From: Candidatus Poribacteria bacterium
Lineage (GTDB): Bacteria; Poribacteria; WGA-4E; WGA-3G
Assembly (NCBI GenBank): GCA_958295945.1
Contig: OY282386.1
Span: 4,396,204 to 4,460,203, forward strand
DNA length: 64,000 nucleotides
Reading direction: 5' to 3'
Both the position numbers and the translations under genes were made by a program. A model generated the notes under the pieces. It was not told the origin of the DNA and searched no databases. It saw nothing but the letters and a program-made list of their open reading frames with translations. Shown piece after piece: positions 41,042-50,027 of the stretch (position 1 is its first letter; every line of letters starts with the position of its first letter).

Positions 41042-41977
41042 ATGGCAACCTATACAAAAAAAGCAGAACAAATCGCGTCTGTGCCTACAGACAGAGCGAT
41101 ATTTTATCCTGATGCGGATGGTAAACCTATGGCAGTTAGCGATCTTCATAGACGTATCCTTACACGGACATTACAAACACTTGACGCACATTTTGAGGAA
41201 CACCCGGAAGTTTACGTCTCTGGCGATATACTGATGTATTACGTGGAGGGCGACCCGCGTAAATCGGTTTCACCGGATGTGTTAGTTGCTTTCGGGTTGG
41301 GCAAAAAAGAGCGTCAGACGTATCTTGTCTGGGTGGAAGGCAAATCGCCTGATTTTGCGATGGAGTTCAGTAGCAAAACCACTTATAATAAAGATTTAAC
41401 GGATAAAATGGAGCTCTATGCTTCGCTTGGAATACAAGACTATTTCTTATATGATGCGGAAGGTTTATATCTGCCATCGGCACTGATGGGTTTTTCATTA
41501 GTTGATAGTGTGTATGTTCCGCTTTCGGGTGATAGGAATGGGGGTTTACATTCTGCTGTATTGGGTTTAGATTTTCATGTTGAGGATGTAGGTTTAGGTC
41601 TTTATGATCCTGTTGTGGGTGCGTGGCTGCAGACCCCCGCAGAATCAGCGTTAGCACGTGCGGAACAGGAAGCCGCCGCACGTCTACAGGAAACGGCACG
41701 CGCTGATACCGCAGAAGCACACGCAGAACAGGAAGCTGCCGCACGTCAACAAGAAGCCGAACGCGCTGATGTCGCAGAAGCACGCGCAGAACAGGAAACC
41801 GCCGCACGTCAACAGGAAGCCGCCGCACGTCTACAGGAAACGGCACGCGCTGAGGCAGCAGAAGCACACGCAGAACAGGAAGCTGCCGCACGTCTACAGG
41901 AAACGGCACGCGCTGAGGCAGCAGAAGCGGAAGCCGCACAACTCCGCAAACAACTAGAACGCTTACAAACACCCTAA
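41042..41977 (+). CDS. Uma2 family endonuclease-like protein with long coiled-coil tail
   Basis: 311 residues. Residues 1-195 are a Uma2 (PD-(D/E)XK-like) domain with SPDVLVAFGL, DFAMEFSSKTTYNKD and ELYASLGIQDYFLYD. From about 200 to 305 there is a charged Ala/Glu/Arg coiled coil made of imperfect 21-residue units (AEQEAAARLQETARA), which are near-identical at DNA level and so recently expanded. AAGGAG precedes ATG 41042. Uma2 proteins are abundant in cyanobacteria and some uncultured phyla; the biological substrate is unknown. A paralogue is at 43773. Cytosolic. Confidence 0.87.
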   Translation: MATYTKKAEQIASVPTDRAIFYPDADGKPMAVSDLHRRILTRTLQTLDAHFEEHPEVYVSGDILMYYVEGDPRKSVSPDVLVAFGLGKKERQTYLVWVEGKSPDFAMEFSSKTTYNKDLTDKMELYASLGIQDYFLYDAEGLYLPSALMGFSLVDSVYVPLSGDRNGGLHSAVLGLDFHVEDVGLGLYDPVVGAWLQTPAESALARAEQEAAARLQETARADTAEAHAEQEAAARQQEAERADVAEARAEQETAARQQEAAARLQETARAEAAEAHAEQEAAARLQETARAEAAEAEAAQLRKQLERLQTP

Positions 41978-41999
41978 TAACACGAAAGCCATAACAGTG

Positions 42000-42148
42000 C
42001 ATTGGGAGGACGTAGTCATTTCAGTGGGAAAGTTACGGTAGGTGTGTCCTTCTATACACTTACTGCCGAAGATTTTTCTGCCACGCGGAAAATGTTGATA
42101 CAAACTATAAGTGATCAATTCTATGTTGGTTTTCGTACCGATTACTAA
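42000..42148 (+). pseudogene. Second, decayed FlgD-like domain remnant
   Basis: Reads HWEDVV in one frame, then (after a shift) VSFYTLTAEDFSATRKMLIQ in another, close to the end of the cytochrome c protein (TLTAGDFSATRKMLIQK). Includes a stop and frameshift, so not functional. Confidence 0.6.
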
Positions 42149-42241
42149 ATGTTTGGAACTCAAACGAGAACATAATTAATTGTAAATTTAACATTCGTAC
42201 GCTAAACTAACAACATACATTTAATGTTTAGGAGGAACATA

Positions 42242-43312
42242 ATGCAATCGCAAATTTTCTATGAACCAGAATCAATGGAACTTGAAGATCGTCCAGTGCC
42301 TGAAGCTGGAGATAATGATCTATTAGTTCAAGTGCGGTCAGTCGGAATCTGTGGATCGGATGTAGCATATTATTTCGGCTATAGTTCACTTGAAACAGAT
42401 GATGGAAAAGGACCGCTCATCCTTGGACATGAATTTACTGGCGAAGTCGTTGAAGTTGGGAATGAGGCAGGTAAAACTAGTGGATTTAAAGTTGGGGATC
42501 GAGTTGTAGTTAATCCTGTTCAATCCAATCCAAATTCTTTTTGGAGCAAAAAAGGATTGTCAAACCTATGTCCAGAAAAACGTATTTTGGGTGTAGGAGT
42601 TGATGGAGGATTCGCTGAATACGCTGTTTCTGATTATCGTTGGACTGTGAAACTACCTGAGAATGTTACTTATGATCAAGGTGCACTGACAGAACCGCTT
42701 GCATGTGGATTGTATGCTATCAATAATCTCAACGCTGAAGAAGGACAAACTGCAGTTGTATTCGGTCCTGGACCTATCGGTTTGATGATGGTGCAAGTGC
42801 TGAAAAGTCGCGGTTTGAAGAACGTGCTGCTTGTTGGTACACGGGATTATCGTTTGGATTGTGGTAAGGAACTCGGTGCGGATGTTGTTGTAAACGTTAG
42901 CGATAAAGATTCCCCGCACTACGTTGAAGACCTTGGTGCAACAATTCAGGATCTCAATAATGGGGAATTGGCTGACCGAGCTATTACAGCAACGAGTTCG
43001 TTGGATGCTATTCATTCTGCCCTTGAAGTTACAGGTAGACATGCGACCGTTGTTATCTTTGGACTTCCCGGTGACAAAGATGTAATGCAGGTTCCCATAC
43101 TTGATACCATTCTTATGGATAAAACCATCAGGTTCTCATGGTTAGCACCTGATACATGGGAAGAAGCCGTTCAACTCATATCCAGTGGTGATGTTAATAT
43201 GGACAAAATTATCAGCCATGAATTTTCGCTTGATACTCTTGTTGAAGGGATTACGAAAGTCCGAAATCGCGAAGATAAATGCACAAAAGGGTTGATAAAA
43301 GTTTCTTCTTAA
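42242..43312 (+). CDS. Zinc-type alcohol/polyol dehydrogenase lacking the structural-zinc cysteines
   Basis: 356 residues from ATG 42242, with AGGAGGAAC just upstream. Medium-chain dehydrogenase: catalytic-zinc residues Cys37 (GICGSD), His63/Glu64 (GHEFTGEVVEVG) and Glu151 (LTEPLACG); nucleotide-binding GPGPIG at 175-180. The lobe that usually carries four closely spaced cysteines for structural zinc has only one (NPNSFWSKKGLSNLCP). Sorbitol/threonine-dehydrogenase-like members without structural zinc exist. Substrate unclear; sugar alcohol or related polyol is likely by family. It is flanked by two Uma2 genes, which gives no hint. Confidence 0.88.
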   Translation: MQSQIFYEPESMELEDRPVPEAGDNDLLVQVRSVGICGSDVAYYFGYSSLETDDGKGPLILGHEFTGEVVEVGNEAGKTSGFKVGDRVVVNPVQSNPNSFWSKKGLSNLCPEKRILGVGVDGGFAEYAVSDYRWTVKLPENVTYDQGALTEPLACGLYAINNLNAEEGQTAVVFGPGPIGLMMVQVLKSRGLKNVLLVGTRDYRLDCGKELGADVVVNVSDKDSPHYVEDLGATIQDLNNGELADRAITATSSLDAIHSALEVTGRHATVVIFGLPGDKDVMQVPILDTILMDKTIRFSWLAPDTWEEAVQLISSGDVNMDKIISHEFSLDTLVEGITKVRNREDKCTKGLIKVSS

Positions 43313-43325
43313 GTCTGTGTAGAAC

Positions 43326-43673
43326 ATGGGTATACCATTTTTCATTGTTTTTGCATTATCCATAGTATTCTTGTCACTTGGCATAACAGGATGGGGTGAC
43401 TTTGTATCAATAGAGTGGCCTGAACAGAGTTCTCCAGATGTAGCAGTTGAAGATGTGGAAGTCACCCCCTACCTAAATATTAAAGGTAATTACCGTGCAA
43501 TTGTCCAATGCATATCTGGATTTTTACTATTTTTGTTAAGTCTCTATGTTATGGGATTCTTGTTATATCTTGAAGAACGTGAAAGTGGTAGAATAATGAA
43601 AAATGTCAAGAGTTTTGTCAAGTTAAGACAATTTTTGGAACGTCGTAAGAAAAGAAGAGATATCTCACAATGA
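43326..43673 (+). CDS. Small two-helix membrane protein, unknown
   Basis: 115 residues. A hydrophobic N-terminal helix (about 4-22), an acidic outside loop (PEQSSPDVAVEDVEV), a second helix (about 61-82) and a very basic cytosolic tail (RQFLERRKKRRD). It starts 13 bases after the dehydrogenase stop on the same strand, without a strong ribosome-binding site. No family recognised. Confidence 0.55.
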   Translation: MGIPFFIVFALSIVFLSLGITGWGDFVSIEWPEQSSPDVAVEDVEVTPYLNIKGNYRAIVQCISGFLLFLLSLYVMGFLLYLEERESGRIMKNVKSFVKLRQFLERRKKRRDISQ

Positions 43674-43772
43674 AATGTATCGTAAAAAACGGGACCAAAT
43701 TGATCTATACTTAAGTTCAAAATTCATGATGATTTCACGTTAATCCTAACTTTGCGGAAAGGAGAGACACCG

Positions 43773-44516
43773 ATGGAAACCTATCCAAACGTGCACAAGA
43801 CACCTTACGCACCGACAGAAACTGCAGACCTCTATCCTGAATCGGATGGTAAGCCTATGGCAGATACGGATCTCCACATAAAGTGGATACTTTGGACGCG
43901 TCAAGTACTTGAGTGGCGTTTTGCACAAAGATCCGATGTCTATATCTCTGGTAATATCATGATGTACGACATTGAGGGACCCCTCCGAACTGCAGTGTCT
44001 CCTGATATTCTCGTCTCTTTTGGTATCGGGAGGAAGGATCTTAGGACCTATAAGGTATGGGAAGTAGGTAAACCACCCGATTTCGTCATGGAGTTTTCAA
44101 GCAAACGCACATATAAAAATGACTTGGAGTGGAAAGTTGAACACTATGCTTCTATGGGTATCCCTGAGTATTTCCTATATGATGTTGATAGGCGTTATTT
44201 ACCAACACCGCTGATGGGTTATCGACTTGATGAGGATACTTACAATGAAGTTGCCACAGTGGGTGATGATGTCCTGTATTCAGAAGTATTAAACCTGAAT
44301 TTTCATCTACTTGATGATGGATTGGGTCTTTATGATCCAGGGACGAAGGAATGGTTGCAAACATCTGCTGAGGCAGCGACAGACCGTGCAGAACAAGCTG
44401 AAGACCGCGCAGAACAAGCTGAAGTCCGTGTGCAAGAAGAATCTGAAGCAAGAGAAAAAGCCGAAGCGGAAGTCTTGCGACTCCAAGAGGAAATTGCACG
44501 TTTGAAAACACGTTAA
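43773..44516 (+). CDS. Uma2 family endonuclease-like protein with short coiled coil
   Basis: 247 residues from ATG 43773 (AAAGGAGAG upstream). The Uma2 domain covers about 1-195: SPDILVSFGIG, DFVMEFSSKRTYKND and EHYASMGIPEYFLYD. A 50-residue coiled coil follows (EQAEDRAEQAEVRVQEE). It is a clear paralogue of the gene at 41042 and shares the leader-type sequence GGAGAGACACCGATGG before the start. hemE begins 6 bases after its stop, so read-through is possible. Function in the cell unknown. Confidence 0.87.
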   Translation: METYPNVHKTPYAPTETADLYPESDGKPMADTDLHIKWILWTRQVLEWRFAQRSDVYISGNIMMYDIEGPLRTAVSPDILVSFGIGRKDLRTYKVWEVGKPPDFVMEFSSKRTYKNDLEWKVEHYASMGIPEYFLYDVDRRYLPTPLMGYRLDEDTYNEVATVGDDVLYSEVLNLNFHLLDDGLGLYDPGTKEWLQTSAEAATDRAEQAEDRAEQAEVRVQEESEAREKAEAEVLRLQEEIARLKTR

Positions 44517-44521
44517 CGAAA

Positions 44522-45601
44522 GTGACACAACAATTGAAAAACGATTTAATTCTTCGCGCTGCGAGATGTTTGCCGGTGGAACGCGTGCCTGTTTGGATGA
44601 TGCGGCAGGCGGGGAGATCAGACCCTCTCTATCGTGAAATCCGAGAAAAACTTAATCTTCCATTGGAACGTCTGTTCCGAACTTGCCCCTTCCCAATGTC
44701 AGACACCGATGTTGAATCTGCAGTAAAAATATCATTACTTCCCAAACGGATTGGTGTTGACGCAATTATTGTTTATAAGGACATACTAACACCGCTTGCT
44801 CCGATGGGAGCACAATTCAGATTCTCACCAGGACCTGTTTTAGACCGACCAATTCGCACACGATCCCAAGTAGATGCGCTCAATCCATTGGACGATCCAT
44901 ACGTGCAATTAGCGTTTACTGGACAGGTGATACGCACACTTCGAGGAACATTGCATGGTGAATTGCCACTCATCGGTTTTGCAGGAGCACCGTTGACACT
45001 TGCCTTTTTCCTCATTGCCGGTCAAAGTCCAATGAAAAAAGGTGAAGGTATATCAGAAGCGGCTACCTTAGTATTTGAGATGATGGAAGGGACACCAGAG
45101 ATTATGCACAGACTATTGGATAAACTCACTGCAATGACTATTAACTATCTGAATTATCAAATCAGTCAAGGTGTTCAAATTGTGCAGCTTTTTGAATCCA
45201 TCGCTGATGTATTATCACATGATTTATATGAGCGTTTTGCATTTCCGTACCATCAACGAATTTTTGATGGAATTAATTCAGATGTTCCGGGGATACTGTT
45301 TGCAAAAGAGTGTCCATACATTAATTTAATGCACCAGAGTGGTGCGGATGTCCTAAGTGTTGGGAAATGTGTTGACCTTGAAAAAGCAAAATCCGAGACA
45401 GATGGTTCAGTTGCCTTTCAAGGAAACGTTGATAATGATTTACTCCGAGACGGCACTACTTCTCAAATCACGGATGCTGTCAAAAAATGTATTGAAAAAG
45501 GAAAAAAGACAGGACATATTCTAAACCTTAGCCACGGACTTCACAGAGATACACCTTTTGAGAATGTCCAACATTTCGTAAAGATAGCAAAGACATTTTA
45601 G
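44522..45601 (+). CDS. hemE: Uroporphyrinogen decarboxylase
   Basis: 359 residues. The family signature VPVWMMRQAGRSDPLYREI carries the substrate-binding arginines; GFAGAPLTLAFFL and the C-terminal LNLSHGLHRDTPFENV are also typical. HemE removes four acetate carboxyls from uroporphyrinogen III to give coproporphyrinogen III in the cytosol. The start is GTG 44522, 5 bases after the Uma2 stop, with a weak ribosome-binding site. It heads a heme cluster with hemH and a protoporphyrinogen oxidase. Normal length. Confidence 0.95.
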   Translation: MTQQLKNDLILRAARCLPVERVPVWMMRQAGRSDPLYREIREKLNLPLERLFRTCPFPMSDTDVESAVKISLLPKRIGVDAIIVYKDILTPLAPMGAQFRFSPGPVLDRPIRTRSQVDALNPLDDPYVQLAFTGQVIRTLRGTLHGELPLIGFAGAPLTLAFFLIAGQSPMKKGEGISEAATLVFEMMEGTPEIMHRLLDKLTAMTINYLNYQISQGVQIVQLFESIADVLSHDLYERFAFPYHQRIFDGINSDVPGILFAKECPYINLMHQSGADVLSVGKCVDLEKAKSETDGSVAFQGNVDNDLLRDGTTSQITDAVKKCIEKGKKTGHILNLSHGLHRDTPFENVQHFVKIAKTF

Positions 45602-45609
45602 GATTATTG

Positions 45610-47067
45610 ATGATAACCATGCAAGAAAACCCATTTGCTCCACGGCAATACGGAGAACTAATTAAGGTAACAGATCGTGTTTATCTATTTCGTAATATCG
45701 TCAACTCATCAATAATTTTGGGTGATAATGGTGTTGCAGTTATAGATACTCAAGTAAATCAGATGATGGGGAAAAGGCTGCTAAAGGCTGTTCGGTCAAT
45801 CACTGGTAAACCGATTTTATATGCCATTAATACACACTATCATTGGGATCATACCAATGGGAACATAATTTTTCGGGAAGAAGGTGCGACTGTTGTTGCA
45901 CGCGAAATGACCAAAGATTTTATGGTGAATAGAGCACCCAGGCAAGAGGACTTTTTACGTTCACGCGGATTCACACTTGGGGATCCACCGTTTCTGCCGC
46001 AGCAGACATTTGCTCACGAAACTGAACTTGATTTAGGTAATCAACCCTTGCATCTCGTTCATTTGGGAAAAGCAGAAACAGATGACGCAACTGCTATCAG
46101 GATTCCAGCAGAGGGATGTATTGTGTCTGGTGATACAGTCATGACCGGTAGTTTTCCTATTTTTGGACAACCCGTTATGAATGAAGGACTCATGGCGAAC
46201 CATGATTGGATTAACACTATTCAGGAATTGCGAACATACAACCCTGAGCATGTGCTACCAGGACACGGTCCTTTAGCACACGATGCCGAAATAGACTTGT
46301 TGATCAAAATAGAGTCTTATTTTTTAACTGAAGTTCGTAAACGAGTTGAACAAGGTATGTCTTTAGCAGAATTGCTGTCGGATATGGAGGCTAACATGCC
46401 GAAATGGATTCGTGACATCTCGGAAGTATGGGGAACACCTCGTTATGCTATTCTTCGTGTGTATCGCGGATTGATTGATGACCCTGAACCGGGATGGCAG
46501 CACTTCAAACCGTCCGCTATTCCATCAGCAGATGCCAATGTTTTATGTCAACGAACACAAGAACTGACAGAATTTGTGTCGTATAAAGAGACTGCAGATG
46601 AGGTAGCAGAAGGAGACGATTTGGGTTTAGCAATCACTATTTTGAAAGCCGCAACAGATAAATTTTCGAATCTTCCGGAGGCATGGACTGAATATGCTAA
46701 TCTGTTGACACAGGCATCTCGCACGGTGTCAAGTGTTCTTGAGAAGGGCGATTACTTCTTTGAGGCGAAGAACGCTCTTAACACCGCACTTGAAATTGAT
46801 GCAGATTTTGCTCCAGCACACCTATTACTCGGTTCGAACTACATTTTTTCTGCATTTAGAAATGGTGATGATCCCACATCCGGTATGGAGTCCATATATA
46901 AAGCCTTAGTGGGTGGCATTGAAGGGACAGAACTTGCACAAGCGTACTTTTCCATAGGACTTGCACATCGGACTAATGGTGATGAGAAGCTTGCACGTGA
47001 AGCATTCGCGCAAGCGATTGCAGTTGACCCAAGTTTTATGCCAGCACAATTGGCAAATATGGCATAG
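45610..47067 (+). CDS. Metallo-beta-lactamase-fold hydrolase with C-terminal TPR-like repeats
   Basis: 485 residues from ATG 45610; TTTAGGATT lies just before it. The metal site HYHWDH has His76, His78, Asp80 and His81; further ligands fit GDTVMTG and PGHGPL. This is the glyoxalase II/SoxH-like class, soluble, with no signal peptide. Residues from about 330 form helical repeats like TPR (EIDADFAPAHLLLGSNYIF, AIAVDPSFMPAQLANMA). It sits between hemE and hemH, 8 bases from each, so it is translated with the heme genes, but a heme-related role is not established. Substrate unknown. Confidence 0.85.
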   Translation: MITMQENPFAPRQYGELIKVTDRVYLFRNIVNSSIILGDNGVAVIDTQVNQMMGKRLLKAVRSITGKPILYAINTHYHWDHTNGNIIFREEGATVVAREMTKDFMVNRAPRQEDFLRSRGFTLGDPPFLPQQTFAHETELDLGNQPLHLVHLGKAETDDATAIRIPAEGCIVSGDTVMTGSFPIFGQPVMNEGLMANHDWINTIQELRTYNPEHVLPGHGPLAHDAEIDLLIKIESYFLTEVRKRVEQGMSLAELLSDMEANMPKWIRDISEVWGTPRYAILRVYRGLIDDPEPGWQHFKPSAIPSADANVLCQRTQELTEFVSYKETADEVAEGDDLGLAITILKAATDKFSNLPEAWTEYANLLTQASRTVSSVLEKGDYFFEAKNALNTALEIDADFAPAHLLLGSNYIFSAFRNGDDPTSGMESIYKALVGGIEGTELAQAYFSIGLAHRTNGDEKLAREAFAQAIAVDPSFMPAQLANMA

Positions 47068-47075
47068 GAGAAAGT

Positions 47076-48023
47076 ATGAAATACGATAGCGTTTTACTCG
47101 TTGCATTTGGTGGACCGACCCCTGGATGCTGTAATAAATATGAGCCAGACAAATGTCCTGGTGAAGCATACTGTTTTGTTGAAGGTATTACCGGTGATGA
47201 CGAATCTCAAAAGGACCGTGTGAAAGACATCTCATCCCATTACGTTAAATTAGGTGGTTTCTCTCCTTTCAATGAATTGACAGACAAACAAGCTGAAGCA
47301 TTAGAAAACGCATTAAGAGAACGGAACTTATCGTTACCAGTTTTTGCTGGATTTAGGCATTGGACACCCTATTTAAAGGAAGTCATTGCTGAAATGGCAA
47401 ATAACGGACATCGTAAAATTCTTGGTATTATTATGGCACCACATCAATCCAAAGTGAGTTGGGAATGGTATCAACTGGCAGCTCAGAAGGGGATTGACGC
47501 TGTTGAAGGTGACAAACCAACTATAGATTATCTTGAACCTTGGTATACTCATAAAGGTTATGTTGGTGCGATCGCTGAGATTATCAAATCTGCAAGTGGT
47601 GACAAATTGGATCGTGCTGAACTTGTTTTCACAGCACACGCCATTCCACAAGCTGCAGCGGATATTTCACCTTATTCCCAACAATTTGAAAAAACAGGTG
47701 AAGCAGTCGCGCATAAACTTGGAAGAACACGGTTCGATTTTGCCTATCAAAGTGAAGTGGAAACAAGTGCCGTTCCCTGGACGCAACCTGATATCAATGA
47801 TTGGCTCAGAGCGAAAAAGAAAGAAGGTGTTGAGACAACAGTCGTTGCATCACCGATAGGGTTCCTGTGTGAACACGTTGAAGTGTTATATGACCTTGAT
47901 ATAGAAGCAAAAGAGATAGCAGAGGCATGCGGTATAGAATTTATTCGTGCTGGAACAGTAGGTGACCATCCAAAATTCATTAACATGTTAGCAGATTTCG
48001 TTTGTGAAAAAGTTGAGATGTAA
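47076..48023 (+). CDS. hemH: Ferrochelatase
   Basis: 315 residues. N-terminal SVLLVAFGGPTPGCC, KILGIIMAPHQSKVSWEWY, ELVFTAHAIPQAAAD with the metal-inserting His, and a C-terminal PIGFLCEHVEVLYDLDIEA with the conserved Glu. It inserts ferrous iron into a porphyrin. The pairing with a HemY/HemG-type oxidase nearby favours use of protoporphyrin IX (classical branch), though Gram-positive-type coproporphyrin use is formally possible. It starts 8 bases after the hydrolase with GGAG upstream. The Cys-rich start (PGCCNKYEPDKCPG) is unusual and might hold an iron-sulfur cluster. Confidence 0.93.
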   Translation: MKYDSVLLVAFGGPTPGCCNKYEPDKCPGEAYCFVEGITGDDESQKDRVKDISSHYVKLGGFSPFNELTDKQAEALENALRERNLSLPVFAGFRHWTPYLKEVIAEMANNGHRKILGIIMAPHQSKVSWEWYQLAAQKGIDAVEGDKPTIDYLEPWYTHKGYVGAIAEIIKSASGDKLDRAELVFTAHAIPQAAADISPYSQQFEKTGEAVAHKLGRTRFDFAYQSEVETSAVPWTQPDINDWLRAKKKEGVETTVVASPIGFLCEHVEVLYDLDIEAKEIAEACGIEFIRAGTVGDHPKFINMLADFVCEKVEM

Positions 48024-48253
48024 TAAAATTAATGCATTGCCTTTGGTGAATCTGCATAAGGAATTCACATTGAACGCAGTACTTCTTAAATTGAGTTGGT
48101 TGTTTTTTTAGTTGTTTTTTTGAGTTTTTTGTGTGTTGCTCTCCTGGTTGTAGTGGTATGGGTTTGTTTGGGTTTTGTCTGTTTTTGAGTTTTTTGAAAA
48201 AAACAACCAAAGTCGTTTTTTTTTGTTTTCAGTTTTCAGTTGTCGGTTTGCTA

Positions 48254-48314
48254 CAGAATGCACAAACTGGCAGTTTGTGGTACAAAAATGCGGCGTTTTC
48301 TATTAGAAATGGTA
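48254..48314. mobile_element. Family 2 MITE, right part
   Basis: From CAGAATGCACAAACTGG to TAGAAATGGTATTA, matching the right part of the full copy at 27403-27514. The left end is missing. Confidence 0.7.
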
Positions 48315-48429
48315 TTATATCTGATGAGATGGTAGTGATGTAGGATTTTGGAGATTTTGAACAATGGATTCACAATAGGTTTGGGGTGGTTTCTGAATAC
48401 TGGAATTATAGTAAACCTTACAATAATTA

Positions 48430-48545
48430 TAGTGGAATGGACAATTAATAGGACACGTCTCAGAGGGCGAGGAAACCTCGCCCCTACGGGACTTGTGGTA
48501 CTTGCAAGTGCATTGAAATGTCTTCTTAATTCTAAACTGGACTAT
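48430..48545. repeat. 116-bp dispersed repeat, uninterrupted copy
   Basis: Begins TAGTGGAATGGACAATTAAT and ends AAACTGGACTAT, with an inner GAGGGCGAGG/CCTCGCCCC hairpin. A second copy (51066-51532) is interrupted by a 346-bp element. Confidence 0.8.
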
Positions 48546-48583
48546 AGATTTTGCTATGTTTAATGTTTTCAAGGAGGACTTTG

Positions 48584-50020
48584 ATGGCACAAGAACAGAT
48601 AAGTGCAATTGTTATCGGTGGTGGCATCACTGGTCTGAGTACAGCCTATCGCTTAAGACAGGAAGCAGAAGAAAGAGATATTCCTCTTAAAATCACTTTG
48701 CTTGAAGCATCCAATAACGTTGGTGGTGTCCTTCAAACTGAACACCGTGATGGGTTTATCTTAGAACACGGTCCGGATGCCTTCATTACGACAAAGCCGT
48801 GGGGAAAAGCATTGTGTGAAGAACTTTGTATCTCTGACAAATTGATTGGCACAAACCCAAGAGTCAGACGAAGTTTCGTAGTGAGAAAAGGGAAGATGCT
48901 ACCAGTGCCAGAAGGTTTTTATATGATGGCACCAGGATCGTTTGGTCCTTTTATAAGGAGTCCTATCTTTAGTCTATGGGGTAAATTTCGTATTGCCCTT
49001 GATCTCTTTATTCCACGTCGTAGTGATACAGGTGATGAATCAGTTGCTAATTTCGTTAGACGTAGGCTTGGGAAGCAGGCGTTTGAACGGATGGCACAGC
49101 CGATGATAGGAGGTATCTACACCTCAGATGCAGAAAACTTAAGTCTAAATGCTACATTTCCAAGGTTTCTGGATATGGAGCAGGAACACGGCAGCATCAT
49201 CAAAGCACTTTTGGCACAAAAACGAAAGGCAGCCCAAACAAGTCGTGACACAAGTCGTCACACAAGTGGGGCGCGTTATAGTCTGTTTCAGTCATTTACA
49301 GCAGGTATGCAGACATTAACTGACACACTTGCTGACAGACTATCCGATTGTATTCGTTTGCAGAAGAGAGTGAACACAATTCAGCAAGGCGAGAGTGACG
49401 TAGGTTGGATTGTGTGTCTTGATGACGGTGAGGAGTTGGAAGCAGAGTTGGTTTGTATAGCCCTGCCTGCCCACCACACTGCAAAGTTATTATCTACAGT
49501 TTCACCTACTCTTGCTGAAAAACTATCTGCAGTTCCGTATAAATCGTCTATCACAGTGAATCTTGCTTTTCGTCGTGAAGATGTGTTGCATCCACTTAAT
49601 GGAATGGGATTTGTTGTTCCAATAACAGAAGGATTGAATATAGTCGGTTGTTCGTTTAGTAGTGTAAAATTTGAAAATCGTGCTCCAACAGACCATGTGT
49701 TATTGCGTGCATTTGTTGGTGAAAACGCATATATAATTGACGAAGGAACGGACACCGATAAATTGGTTGCTGCTGTACTTAAAGAGGTAACGGAATTACT
49801 TGGAATTAGAAATGACCCTATTTTTTCAGTCGTAAGCAAACATTCAGAAGCTATGGCACAATATCTCGTCGGACACAAGAAAGTGATAAGTGATATAGAG
49901 CACTTAGTTGAGAACTTTTCTGGCCTCGCTTTAGCAGGAAATGCTTATCACGGAATCGGAATTCCTGATTGTATCAATAGTGGACAACAAGCAGCATTGA
50001 AGTTACTCAAAACATTATAG
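48584..50020 (+). CDS. hemY: Protoporphyrinogen oxidase (FAD, HemY/HemG-type)
   Basis: 478 residues from ATG 48584, 7 bases after AAGGAGG. FAD-binding VIGGGITGLSTAYRL at the N terminus, EHGPDAFIT, RRRLGKQAFERMAQPMIGG, and a C-terminal LALAGNAYHGIGIPDCINSG are typical of oxygen-dependent protoporphyrinogen (or coproporphyrinogen) oxidases. It oxidises the porphyrinogen to the porphyrin used by ferrochelatase. Oxygen as acceptor implies at least microaerobic life. The repeat-laden gap from hemH suggests an insertion split an original hem operon. Confidence 0.92.
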   Translation: MAQEQISAIVIGGGITGLSTAYRLRQEAEERDIPLKITLLEASNNVGGVLQTEHRDGFILEHGPDAFITTKPWGKALCEELCISDKLIGTNPRVRRSFVVRKGKMLPVPEGFYMMAPGSFGPFIRSPIFSLWGKFRIALDLFIPRRSDTGDESVANFVRRRLGKQAFERMAQPMIGGIYTSDAENLSLNATFPRFLDMEQEHGSIIKALLAQKRKAAQTSRDTSRHTSGARYSLFQSFTAGMQTLTDTLADRLSDCIRLQKRVNTIQQGESDVGWIVCLDDGEELEAELVCIALPAHHTAKLLSTVSPTLAEKLSAVPYKSSITVNLAFRREDVLHPLNGMGFVVPITEGLNIVGCSFSSVKFENRAPTDHVLLRAFVGENAYIIDEGTDTDKLVAAVLKEVTELLGIRNDPIFSVVSKHSEAMAQYLVGHKKVISDIEHLVENFSGLALAGNAYHGIGIPDCINSGQQAALKLLKTL

Positions 50021-50027
50021 AAGAGCG

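Larger units (their letters stand above)
48024..48583. other. Intergenic region: TG-rich tract and repeats
   Basis: 48085-48235 is extremely T- and G-rich on the plus strand with many TTTTTT runs. After it come the right part of a family 2 MITE (48254-48314) and a 116-bp repeat (48430-48545) with a GTAGGGGCGAGG hairpin that recurs at 51066-51532. The end carries the ribosome-binding site for the next gene. Confidence 0.6.

Noticed and set aside
41367-42002. 211-residue frame antisense to the Uma2 gene
   Set aside because: Low-complexity shadow of the coiled-coil repeat region.
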